Assembly (NCBI GenBank): GCA_019914995.1
Contig: CM034135.1
Span: forward strand, 1,490,501 to 1,554,500
DNA from: Acanthochlamys bracteata
Taxonomy: Eukaryota > Streptophyta > Magnoliopsida > Pandanales > Velloziaceae
Direction of reading: 5' to 3'
DNA: 64,000 nucleotides
Shown: positions 24,267 through 35,448 of the stretch, in pieces
Layout: every line of letters begins with the position of its first letter
Numbering within the stretch: the stretch's first letter is position 1
Translations under genes and position numbers: made by a program
The notes under the pieces: generated by a model
What the model was told of the DNA's origin: nothing
What the model saw: the letters and a program-made list of their open reading frames with translations, nothing else
The model's database searches: none

Positions 24267-26568
24267 ATGGGTTCAAATAGTTCACCATTTCGAGCTGATA
24301 TTTAGGAAGGGAAGGTGGCGTTGGTGACAGGCGGTGGGTCTGGAATCGGCCTCGAGATTAGTACACAGTTCGGAAAACATGGTGCTGTTGTCCCAATAAT
24401 GGGTCGCCGCCGCCATGTAATCGATGAAGCCGTCGGTCATCTCCAGTCACTTGGCATTCAGAGATAAAATCACAAGTAGAATTCACTTGTCATTATTTCT
24501 CATTAAAGGAGGTACATTAGGAAGACTATCTAATATCTAAAGTAGAAAGATTTCTAATTAGATATTTCGACATTCATGTAGTGATATATGTTATTAGGTT
24601 GCTGTTATTTTGAGTTTTAACCAAGTTTGAGATTTGATTTCTCAATTGTTTTTACACGTATACTGTTTTGTATGCAGTTAGGTGAAATTAGTATGAATTT
24701 CTTTATGGTTACATATGATCTAAGCTCTCTAATTGCTTGCTTTCATCAGCACTCCCTTTTGAAAGATTCAGGAACTTGAGGTGTAGCGAGCTCAGTGTGC
24801 TTAACAACAGTTAGGTATATTTCATGTAGTAAGTTGGATTAATATCATGCCTTTTTGTGTTTTATATAAACTCAAGGTCCTGGTTACGCGGCCTTCCTAA
24901 AATATTCTAAAACACTAATGCGAATTTGCATTGTCCACGATTTGTCTTGGATAATGTGCTGCAGGCCGCAGGGTTGGTGGTGATGTTGCAAGAGGGAAGA
25001 TGCAGCTAGGGTTCTAGAAAAGACTCAAACATTTTGGGAAACTTGATATTCTTGTCAATGGAGCAGCAGGCAATTTTCTTGCATCACCTGAGGATTTATC
25101 GCCCAACGGATTTCGTAAGGTGGTAGTCTCTTTATGTTTTAGCTGGCATTAGAATATACTGTCTTGTGGGTCTAGCAAATTCTAGTTTTGACTGGGCATT
25201 GGTTTGAGGATGCATTCTTCATTTAACCACAGCCTATTAATCTCACACATTTCTTGGGTGAGATTGACAGGGGTACCAAACAGTAATGCTTGTGTAGCTT
25301 TACCCAACTCTCTGGACGTAATGCAGCATATAATCTTATCTTCAGTAGAGATACCAGAATGTTCTGCTACTTAAACATATATTGTAAAGCATATACTATT
25401 AATGAGATAGCTAGTTGACTAGGAGTTCTCTAAAGCTTAGTTTGGCTGTTTTTTAAAATATTACTTCTCTTATCTTTTGGCAGTTTTGGATTTGATTCGG
25501 TTGGAACATATACAATGTCCTTCGAAGCTTTAAAGTATCTAAAAAAGGGAGGAATATGTAGAGATGAATCTACTGGTGGACTTATTCTAAACAAACTGCA
25601 ACTCTACACTATACAGCCTCTTGGCATCAGATTCATGTATCTGCTGCAAAGGTATTTTTGTGTGTGTTCATCGAAAAGATTCTGTTCATTGAAGTTGACT
25701 CTCCTTCCAAATACAGGCAGCTGTCGATAGTGTCACTAGATCTTTGGCCCTGGAGTGGGGAACAGATTATGATATCCGAGTCAATGGTATTGCTCCAGGA
25801 CCAATTGAGGGTACTCCAGGAATAAGAAAGCTTGTTCCGGAAGAGATGCAAAGCAGGGCAAGGGACTACATGCCCCTATTCAAACTAGCAGAGAGATGGG
25901 ACATTGCTATGGCTGCTGTATACCTGGCTTCTGGAGCAGGTTTGTCACCATACTTTTGCATGGATTACTCTGTTCCTGTGCTGGATAATTTTGCCTGAAG
26001 ATAGAGAATTTACAAATATGTTTGGAATTGATTCTTTGTTGTTTGCTACCCGAAGAAATATTGTAGGAATTTTAACATGGAAAACATAGAGATATTATAA
26101 ATGTGCTACAGAAAAGACATGGAAGCTTTTTGATAGCAAAAAAGGCACCTATAACAGTAGGGTAACATCTCGGTGAACAAGGAGCAGGGATATGCAAGGA
26201 ATTCTGACCTTTACTGGAATACTGCTGTTGTGAAGAGCTTCTAATTCATAATGAGATATAGTCTTTTGCTGATGTTCCGACTTTCATGCATTGAGGCTAT
26301 CAAATCCTTGAAAATTTCATGTAAATATAATACAGAAAACATGTGTCCTGTAGTCTTCTGTAATGTTTATCCTAAATTAGGTCTTACGTGATCAGTCAAT
26401 TTATCTGCTGCAGGTAAATACATAAACAGACACACAATGGCTGTCAATGGAGGGCTGTGGCTGAGCCGGCCTCGACATATACCCAAGGAGGAAATGAAGG
26501 CACTATCAAGAGTAGTAGAAAAGAAGACAAGATCATCACCAACCATGCTCCCTACCAGCAAACTCTGA
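24267..26568 (+). pseudogene. Decayed peroxisomal 2,4-dienoyl-CoA reductase (SDRB/DECR2-like)
   Basis: Five exon remnants keep the intron positions of a short-chain dehydrogenase: 24267 to about 24466, 24965-25119, 25494-25651, 25717-25939 and 26414-26568. Readable blocks: KVALVTGGGSGIG (NAD(P)-binding glycine motif), FGKLDILVNGAAGNFLA, SPNGF, EALKYLKKGG, LALEWGTDYDIRVNGIAPGP, NGGLWLSRPRH, and a C-terminal SKL, the type 1 peroxisomal targeting signal. The family reduces 2,4-dienoyl-CoA during beta-oxidation of unsaturated fatty acids. Disabling changes: TAG as codon 13 (24303-24305), a pair of frameshifts around the VLEKT block in exon 2, and a frameshift before ATLHYTASWHQIHV in exon 3. Exons 4 and 5 remain fully open, with canonical junctions. 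Because introns are retained, this is a decayed duplicate, not a processed copy. Expression of a truncated product cannot be excluded. Confidence 0.9.
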
Positions 26569-26752
26569 TATCTCAATCAGCCCAAAAATTGTTGTACGCC
26601 TTTATTTCACAGCTCCATTCATGCGAGTAAAAGTTTAGTTGATTCAGCGCCGAACTTCCTATGTCTTTGTAGGCTATTCACGTATATTATGTAGATGTAC
26701 AAATTCTTGTAAATTTTTTAAATAAGCGTTTCTTAACATAACAATATACTAA

Positions 26753-26979
26753 GGGCTCGTTTGGGTTTACTGAAAAAGTAAAATTTTGGTGAAAAAATTG
26801 TTTGAGAAACGAATTTGCTATATTTTAGATTTAAATAAAAAACTTTACCATATAATGATTATTATAATATATAAATTATCTACATCTTTTATATTATATT
26901 TTTTTTACAATTCTGTAGAAAAAAGTTTTGAGTTTGAAAAAGAGCTGTGCATTTTGGGAACGTAACCCCAAACAAGCTC
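26753..26979. mobile_element. Tourist-like MITE with TAA target duplication
   Basis: A 227-base element flanked by TAA at 26750-26752 and 26980-26982. Terminal inverted repeats gggctcgtttgggtttac and, read inward from the right, gagcttgtttggggttac agree at 15 of 18 positions. A three-base TWA duplication and G-rich termini containing GTTTGG are typical of PIF/Harbinger-derived Tourist elements. The interior is AT-rich and non-coding. Confidence 0.7.
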
Positions 26980-26982
26980 TAA

Positions 26983-27399
26983 GGCTGCTCTATCTTTTAT
27001 CTTTACATATTTTATTTTCTATTAGCATGTTTCACTTATAAGTGTCTACTTAAATATGCACAGATAATCGATAAAATCGACAAAAATTTGGGACGATATT
27101 TCTTTTTTTTTTTTTAAGGTATTATATTTTCAAGAAAAAGTAGGACGAACAAAAGAATAAGCGACATAACGTTCTTATTAATGGGCCAAGCAAGAAGGCC
27201 CACTTATTGCAAGCCTACTTAGAATGCTGGTTTGGACCAAATCGAATTGGGGCTGAGCGGATCGAACTCGAACCGCCTTGCATTGGCTCACTTCACTCCA
27301 AGAAAGAATAACGAGGTTTTTTAACAAGTTCTCTTTTCACCAAATCCGATCTACAAAAATTTCTCGAAATTTTGAAAAAAAGCAATTTAAAAGAAGAGA
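26983..27399. other. Promoter region of the SCI1-like gene
   Basis: Spacer between the Tourist-like element and the SCI1-like start codon. The left half is AT-rich; the last 200 bases are GC-normal (tgggccaagcaagaaggcccac, gattgag-type leader sequence). The TGGGCC/GGCCCA pair near 27182 resembles site II (TGGGCY) promoter motifs of plant growth genes. No gene seen. Confidence 0.4.
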
Positions 27400-29150
27400 A
27401 TGGTTAGCGAGGAGAAAATGAAATCGAAGAAAAGACGAAGCTCATCTTCGTCAGGTGTCAAACTTTTGTTTTATATATCCGCTTCTTGAAATATTAAAAA
27501 ATTGATTTCTTTGTTGTTGTTTGTTTGCTTTTGTTTTTTATTTAGATGAAGATGAGAAGAGAAGGAAACGCAGAAAGAGAGATGATAGAGAGGAGAAGAA
27601 GAAGAAGAGTAGCAGTAAAAGTGATGAAAAGAATAGGAAGAAGAAGAAGAGAGACAAAGATAAGTCACACAAGCGATCAAGTAGAGATGAAAAAGGTTTA
27701 TAATTTTTTGAAAATTGAATATTTTTGGCCTAGTTCTTCATTTGGTGGTAATTTTTTTGGTTGGGATTGATAAAGATTGAATTTATTTCTTTTGGAAAAA
27801 TATTCAATTTTTGGTACTGAATTAGTTCTGTATCTCTTCTGGTGTTGATGAACTTGAGCAGAAAAGAAGTCAAAGGAGAAGCACAGGCGTTCTAAGAAAA
27901 TGGCCTATTCGGTGAGCTAGTATTTATAAATAAGTGTTTTTTTTCCTTGCTCTGTGGTAATTGTTGAAGAACTTCTTTTAATTAATGGAGTATGTATGCC
28001 TGCTGTAGTGTTCCTTTTTTTTCTCCCCCTTTTTTGAGAAATCTGGCATTGCATGCGGTTAGTGTTTGGTTGTGGGTCTGAAGTATCGAACGAATAAACT
28101 TCATTGTGAAGAAGGAAGAAGTTTGTATTATAGCACCTTCTGGATTGGTTACTTGATTCCTTTAAAGTTTGAATGAACTTTGATGATCGCTTTTTTGGGT
28201 TCATTCACAATGTTCATGTCATTGAAAACAAATTTTTCTGTCCATCTCTTATGTATGAGGAGACATATTTCCTTGATTTCCAATGTGACAATGGTGTTTG
28301 GATGATTATTCATAGTTTGCTTCACTATGTAACAATGGTGTCTGACATTGAAATACGTTAGTCTGTAGCTCAGATTTTTGTTGTTGGTTGCTGATTTTTT
28401 ATCGTCAATATAGTTGTGACTGCATTAAGTTATCAGGTTGTGAAAACAAACACACATTATCTTGTTGAAATTTCTTTCTCTTACTATCTCTTGTAATAGA
28501 ACTACTCCATATCTTGAATGAGGACTGATGAGAAATCATGGCAGGAAATCTTCTGTGCATACAAATTATAAAAATTAGTGTGTTGAGAAGTCGTCTCAAA
28601 TTACAAACTTAGGCCCTTGAGGAAAGTAACTTCAAGCACCAATATCATGCAGGATATAAATGGTACTAGTGCTTGATAGTGCCATGGCTGACATAAATGA
28701 ACTCCATTTCTGCCTCCAATCTCTGGTTTGTAACGTCGCATTTGTATAGTGTTTCTGGTATACCAGGGAAGGATGCCGCATGTTGATGTGAACTACTCTG
28801 TCTAGCCATTGCTGCTGATAAATTCAGCTCTTTGTACTTGCTGCTGTCTCATGAACATATCATAATAATATATGACGATCATTATATTGATATTTGTGGT
28901 TCTAATTCAATTTTAGGAGTTTCAAGAGCTTTCCAAGGATGACTACTTCTCCAAGAACAATGAGTTCTCGACTTGGTTAAAAGAAGCACGTGGGGTATAC
29001 TTCTCTGATCTTTCTTCCGAGGATGCAAGGGACTTGTTTTTGAGCTTCACCAAGGAATGGAACAATGGCAAGCTGGAGACTCGGTACTATGATGGTATCG
29101 TTAGTGGCCCTCGTACAGCACACAACTGGAGGATTAGAAGTGATAAGTAG
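27400..29150 (+). CDS. SCI1: Style cell-cycle inhibitor 1 (SCI1)-like protein
   Basis: Four exons (27400-27454, 27546-27695, 27862-27911, 28917-29150) join in frame into 162 residues. The N-terminal half is extremely basic and Lys/Arg/Ser-rich (KRRKRRKRDDREEKKKK, KSHKRSS), consistent with nuclear and nucleolar localisation. The conserved C-terminal domain reads FQELSKDDYFSKNNEFSTWL, then GVYFSDLSSEDARDLF, TKEWNNGKLETRYYDGI and SGPRTAHNWRI. SCI1 was described in tobacco pistil as a nuclear inhibitor of cell proliferation that interacts with cyclin-related machinery; homologues occur across plants. All introns are GT-AG, and the last is about 1 kb. The ATG at 27400 is the first in frame. Assignment is by the C-terminal domain; the basic half is low complexity. 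Confidence 0.85.
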
Positions 29151-29902
29151 CTGCCAATTTTTGAGCTTCACAGATATTTTTCAGTGTTGTTGTAAGTAAT
29201 CAGCAGATGTTTGATGAATGTTTTCATAGTGCTGATGGTTATAGGTGTTGTAGATGCTCCAACTGGATAGTGATCGTATAGTTACGTAGTATGCATTCCT
29301 GCTTTATCTTTCACTCGATGAGATGCTTCTCCCCTGATAAGAATTGCATCGTAGACCTTCGTGAAGAAGGATGGAGATTTGATGGTTTCCTGAGAAGGTT
29401 TCGCGTCTAGCGTACCTGTGGATTTGGATGTTCACTGCAAGTGAGATGTAGTTCAATCATGCACTGAAAATTCTTGCAAGTATCTGTTAAATTGATGGCA
29501 TACAGAAGCTAGGAGTTCAAGGCAGTGGAAGTTAAACTTAAAAATACATTCACTTGAATAGCAGCGATGGATCAACAAAGCCGAACAGCATTTCACAGAG
29601 ACATGCTTGCAACAAGAATTCATCATTAATTAATCTTCTCAGAAATTAATTGAAGCAAAAACTACTTGCAGAAACTCAAGAAGATTAAGTGTTGCTGTTG
29701 TCATCATCATCACCGTCCCCTTTTAACATATAAAGGAGAAAAAAAGGTAGAAACAAGAAAAGCACATGCGGAATTATTTGAAACTCAATGTAAGGACATC
29801 ATTGCTCTTGTTACATGCAGAGACCTATAAACCACTTGTTGAATGTAGATCACTAGCTACTTGGAAACGTGCAACCGACAAACAACTTTTTCGTTGGAGT
29901 GC
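29151..29902. other. Convergent 3' regions of SCI1-like and GDCSH
   Basis: 3' UTRs of the plus-strand SCI1-like gene and the minus-strand H-protein gene. Nothing else is recognised. Confidence 0.5.
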
Positions 29903-31823
29903 CTAGTGTTTAGCATCTTCTTCCTCGCAGAACTTGGAGTATTGCTCAGAGTCCATCAATGAATCCAGTTCTCCAGCATCACTCATCTTGACTTTTATGA
30001 TCCATCCATCTTTATATGGGCTCCCATTTACCTGAGTCGAGTAAAAGATTCTGAGCTTAAATTCGACTGGAGTAGGTAACTATTGCAGGGAAATGAGCAC
30101 AAAGTTAAAGTTGATAGTTAAACATAGGCATGTAGAAGATGCAAGGAAATATTAGCAAGTCCATTAAAATGAACAAGAATCACAGAATGTAAAAAAAGTA
30201 AAGAGATAACTCAAATTTGTTATTAAGCCTCCAAAGGCCATCTAATAAGTTATTACTGTCTTTGTTGAAATAACATTACTATGCTTGAAAATTGAAGCAC
30301 TTCAGCATTTACAAAATCTTAAACAGACTGGTAACTGATTTTGTATGAAATAGTAAAATGACAACAGCAAGCTTACCAAACCTGGAGAACCATTTAGCTC
30401 AGCATTAACTTCAGTTATTTCTCCTGATACCGGAGAGTTGATGTCACTTGTTGCCTTGACGCTCTCAACTGCACCAAAGTTCTTCCCCTGCGACACAGTG
30501 GCACCAACTTCAGGCAACTCCACATACACAACATCACCCAAATGGTCCTGGAAAACAATCATCAGCCTCAGATCCACATCACAAGGGGTCAAACTAATGC
30601 AACAAGCAATTGATGAATAGCAAAGGTTGATGATAAAATTTAGAGTAATACTCATGCAGAATAAGAACAAATCATGAACCCTATGGACGTGTGGTTTAAT
30701 GATGAATTAAAAATCCAATAGTTGACCCAGTCATTATCAACATGGTATAAACATGGAGACAACCTGAATGGCAGACATTGCACTAAAAAGGGATTACAAC
30801 AGAAAGAGTCTTTATTAACCTGTGCATGGTCTGTAATTCCTACAGTTGCAGAGTCTCCTTCCACCTTGACCCACTCATGGGTGTTGCAGTATTTCAAATC
30901 CTTCAAAACTGCAAAGAAGAACAGCAAGGTTTCATTACTATCATCATTTCTCATCATGACACGAGTAACTCTAAGAAACAAAATTCCAACAAGTGACGAC
31001 CATTATGCCTTCCTACAGGACATGCCATACAGAATTTCAGTGGATTTCCTAGAAATGTAAATTGCACACATGCAGAACAGCCAGGTTTTGATCAGGAATA
31101 GACAGATGCTACAGGAAAATATATTCGAAGCATTAAAATCAAAAGAAAAGAAAAAGCTTGACTAATCAAACTCAGACATCTATTAATTCAACATTTACCA
31201 TGTGATCCTATGATCCGCATCATGCAAGATTAGAAAGAAGTAGAATATGATGCAGAACGTCTTCAAGTATAAAATTTTGGACTCCTTTTTGTTTCAGAAC
31301 TTAGAAAACAATATGTCTAACACCGCAAAGGAAGTTCTAGGGATCCAACAACTTCAATCGGTAGAACAAGGATTCCAAGTGAATGCTAACGAAGAAGCAC
31401 ACAAAAATATTAGGGTAAAAAAGATTTTAACAACAGTGATCCATGTAAGCATGTCATTCAACCCAAATCTAGTTTAAATAAAAAAAACGAATTCCTGCAA
31501 AACAACAGAGGTTTCACAGAACAAATCAAGAAAAAATGAAAACAGAATTATACCATTCAATACAGATCCGATTTTTATTGCAAAAACAAATTTAAGAAAG
31601 AAAAGATCTAAGCAAAACAAACCAAACCCAGATCACTACAAACCATTTACTTTTAAATAATCACTAAACCCAGTTCAACAAGGAACGTTGTATGTATTAG
31701 ATGATCTAATATACGAAGGAAGATTGAAACTTCACCGGTTGAAAATGCTCTGTTAAAGTTAAATGTTGAAATTCGAAGGTAAGCGGCTGCCCTTGATGCC
31801 CATAGCGTTCTCACGGCCGCCAT
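29903..31823 (-). CDS. GDCSH: Glycine cleavage system H protein, mitochondrial
   Basis: Four exons (31736-31823, 30820-30908, 30377-30547, 29903-30031) join into 158 residues. Residues 1-29 form an Arg/Ala/Ser-rich, acid-free presequence typical of mitochondrial import. The mature part starts [20 protein letters not shown] and includes [20 protein letters not shown]. The lipoyl-attachment block [19 protein letters not shown] places the lipoyl lysine at residue 90. The C-terminus contains [13 protein letters not shown] and ends in EEEDAKH. H protein shuttles the methylamine intermediate of glycine among the P, T and L proteins of glycine decarboxylase, which is central to photorespiration and one-carbon metabolism. 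Introns are all GT-AG, and length matches the family. The start codon is the first ATG of the presequence frame, shortly after a (TTAA)n-containing upstream region. Confidence 0.96.
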
Positions 31824-31904
31824 GATCGAGCCAAAGTTTGCAGCTTTTTTCTTTCTCTTGCCAACTTTTGCTGTGTTGTTCTTTTGATCTCACAACAAAT
31901 GTTG

Positions 31905-31931
31905 TGAAAATTAATTAATTAATTAATTAAT
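31905..31931. repeat. (TTAA)n simple repeat
   Basis: A run of about six TTAA/ATTA units 85-105 bases upstream of the H-protein start codon. Likely a simple repeat in the promoter or leader. Confidence 0.8.
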
Positions 31932-32273
31932 ACTTCTTGGTATTGTTTTTATATTGGTTTGTTGGGCCATGTGTTATCATGGGCCACTTCAACAAACCCA
32001 CCAACTTCTTCTACCATGTGTGGGCTCCATTTTTCCTTCAAAAGTTTCTCACCTCCATTGATATAGTTCACGGCCAGGAGTGTGTTTTAGACTAAAAATA
32101 AATTACTAAAAAATAAATTACTATAAATAGTACTATTAGAAGTAAATTTAATTTTTATATATTTTTCTAAAAAAATTAAGCTGAAATAACTTTTTATGTT
32201 TTTATATGTAGCTAAAAATAGACTGAGAGTGACTTTCTAGTAGAATTATGTGAAATAGTATGGTGGTGTTGTG

Positions 32274-33923
32274 TTACGTCTCAGCTACTGCTTTCTTTAC
32301 ATCCTTGTGCAATTGTTCTGATAATTGCAGTAACCTGCTCAACCTGTTCATCACCTGGAGCAAGAAGCTAGAAAAAAAAACTTTTGCAGTACCACCATCA
32401 GGGTAACAACCGGAACCAACCATGCATTTCTTCAAAAATTTCCAAGCATTTTATGTTCAGTTTCTTTCTTGAGTACGCCTTGATTCCAGACGTCCATGTT
32501 ACTAACATCAGCCTTTTGGTTTCTACTTGCAAGGGATTGTGAAAATCATCTTCCATCTTATTCAGAACCCAGTTTTACCGTAGATGTTGATGAAGATGTT
32601 CTACGTACTGATGTCTGGTTTATCTGGATTGATTTCTATATGATGCAGTAACTCCTCCATCTTTTCGTACAGTTCCATCTTTCCCGTATGCATTGCGCAT
32701 GGAGTTCAGATCGAATGTGTCAGGCTCCGGTCCTGATTTGTGCATCTCTGTCGCATTTTTGAGATGTTGCCTGATTTTGAGAGGCAGCATATGAGACTTC
32801 ATGAATGGCGTCATGCCATGTCTCTTTATCTCTACAAAAGCAGCTTGAGCATCTGCAAGTTTTTGCCACAAGCTCAGGTGTTGAAGAAGATTAATTCAAA
32901 ATTTATGGAAAGCGTTCAAGGTGCGTCTCTTAACATTCATTAAGACGATAGGCATCTGCGATAATATTATCTAAGCTCTATCTGGTTCACAGCAGATGTG
33001 TTGCACCAAGGAGAATACCTCAGAAGACCCATATAGAAAAACTGCACGACTGATACGTTGAGATCATGAAACATGTTTCTATCCAAAATTTTGAATTTTT
33101 TTTTTCATGATATGCATATTTACCAGTACGCTTCCATGAGGGCCTTATATGCATAAACATCTGGAGTTCGAGGCCAGCTCCCTGGAGGTCTCAAACACTT
33201 CCTCTGCCTTCTCACACAATTTCTCTTACAAAGCGTTTATCAAAGCAGTGTATGTGCAACTATTTGGCTTGCACTATTCATTTTTCATTTCTTGATAAAA
33301 CTTTACGAGCCATGATAGACTGACTAGCCTATCACGTAGATTAATAGCTAGTGTAAGATAGGTAAAACACACTAGGAATATTGTCACAAGTGCCAAATAG
33401 AACTGACTCACTTTTCTGTATGCAGTTATCACAATTGTATATGTATCTCTGGTTGGCGTGCACCTAAACTTTCTTCATCCTCTGAAATATTTCTAATGCC
33501 CTTTGGGTTTGTCTTCCTTTGAGCAATCCATCAATATAAGCATTATATACTATGGCACCAACTGATGTTGATTCTGCATAAATTCACAAATTTCCAGTGA
33601 TACGAAATGTTGACAACAAAATAGATCAATCATGAAATCCCATCTAAATATTTCTTAGTATTAACGAAATTACTTGGGGAAGCAGGTTTTGGGGGATCTC
33701 AGACAACATAGCCTTGGCCTTTTCTAGCAATCATGATGTGCGATAAGCCCGTAAAATAACAAGTATCTTCGTTAGGAACGCACTGAGAATCAGAAAGTTG
33801 CAAGTAGATTGATTCTGCCTCATTGTGCTGGCATTTCTGGCTAAATGCATCAATGAGCAAGTTGTAGTAGATTACATCTGGATGGAAGGAACTTTTGTTA
33901 AGTATCCACTCACACACATACAA
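32274..33923 (-). pseudogene. Decayed pentatricopeptide repeat gene (At2g35130-like)
   Basis: Minus-strand fragments resemble, in order, an Arabidopsis At2g35130-type P-class PPR protein: YVCEWILNKSSFHPDVIYYN, LLIDAFSQKCQHNEAES (33700-33923); VYNAYIDGLLKG, ALEIFQRMKK then, in a shifted frame, CTPTRDTYTIVITAY (33420-33575); TYTALINAL, EKAEEVFE and, shifted, PDVYAYKALMEAY (33120-33270); EIKRHGMTPFMKSHML and GPEPDTFDLNSM (32640-32870); WTSGIKAYSRKK with LEIFEEM (32420-32520); and VKKAVAET followed by TAA at 32274-32276. The parts lie in at least three frames, with several stops and lost segments, so no intact product is possible. PPR proteins bind organellar RNA. No clear N-terminal transit region is found right of 33923. 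Interpreted as a pseudogene. Confidence 0.85.
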
Positions 33924-35448
33924 ATCATGCTTTTTAACATGTTAATGAAAACAATGTGCAAGTTGTTAACATGTTGTAACTAGTTCCTTCTTTCAGATGG
34001 AGTTTTGCAAGACTGACGTAAAATCTTACCAGCATTATGGCATACCATTGTTTGTTAGCTCGAAGTTGAACAACAAGTACATTGACAAGGCCGTCCTACA
34101 GAATGCTGAGCAGAGGAGCACAATTGTCCAGTGGAACCCAAACGTCTGTGGATCCACTTCAGTCTGAACAAATTTAAGAATATCCTGAGTCAAGGAGCTA
34201 GGAACAGGGAAGAAGTCATGGACAAATCCAGATCCATACTTTCATCCACGACCTCTTAGGGAGCCACATAAACGTCAATGGCAATGGTTAGTTATACCAG
34301 ATACTCGAAATAAATAGACAAGTAGACTATAAGCAAATTTCTCAGTTAGAATTAGATATACCAATAATGTCTTGCATCTTTTTCTTGATTACTTCTTGCG
34401 ATCAAGGTAAAACAGTATCTGAGTAAGAGAAACTACCTACTATTATCTGCTTATATAGGACATTCTTCAGGTTTCGTCAGAGTACCAAAATCAAACACCT
34501 AAAGGGCACTAATGTTAAAGAGCGTCTAGATTTTTTACCAGAATTCACGAAAAGAATAAGACGTGAGCTTTATTACTGTGAACTAAAAGATATTCATGAA
34601 ATATTTCAATACGAGAAAATCCAAATAAGAAGAGTTTTTTTCTTACATGGTTGGTACTTTGCTTCTGCTTCTTCTTCTTCGGATAGCTTGGATAACGCGT
34701 TGGCAATGGAGCTGAAGCTCTAGAACACTGAAATATGAAATCGATAAGTAGATTCTTGCTACAGAAAATTGAAGTTTTTAAATTTCAACAAATCCTTTGA
34801 AATTGAATGTTTGGAATCGGAGAGCTATCCTGTACGCTCACCAGATACTCTCTGCAAAATACCTTAATCCTTAACGATCAAAAGTTCGTCGCTAAAGCCC
34901 CCTAGAAACTAAAGCAATTGAATATCTCGGAACTAGTCGCTGACGCTTAGCGACTTATTTCCTAAGTCGCTAAAGCCAAAGCTTAACCGCGAACGCAGCT
35001 CAAGTGACTGTAGAAACAGTTGAAGAACAATCACCAAGACATCTATGGAGGTAGAAAGAGAACATGGCCGCAAAATATACATAAGCAAAGATCTATTAAT
35101 ACAACATTTCTAGCGAAAAACATGCTTCCAGCAGAAGCAACGTGCAGGGAGTTGTAGCTCAAAGATCATCTCCGCAAGCTTTGACAGATGCTGCCTTTTG
35201 AGCAGGAATAAGTTGGCTGCTGCTTTTTCTTTGTATCCATAGGAACTGCAAGTCAGGGGATAAAAACCAAAAGGCAAAAGCGGCTATGCCAATTCAAATG
35301 GTCGTGGAAATTTGTTGGTCTATCACTACAGCAGCAGTGCGAACATTTTGATTGATGCAAACTCATGAATGTTGATCCTCCATTTGTAACTCACAAAGTT
35401 CCCCAAGACGTCTTGAATGTTAATATCCTTGATCAAATTGTCAAGAAT
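33924..35448. other. Unresolved spacer between PPR pseudogene and S-acyltransferase
   Basis: No gene named with confidence. On the minus strand at about 34060-34250 one frame stays open, reading GSGFVHDFFPVPSSLTQDI, then TFGFHWTIVLLCSAFCRTAL. Its hydrophobic centre faintly recalls an Oxa1/Alb3 first helix, but I cannot support it. Near 34880-35000 there is a locally GC-richer patch. The right 250 bases should be 3' UTR of the S-acyltransferase. Confidence 0.4.
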
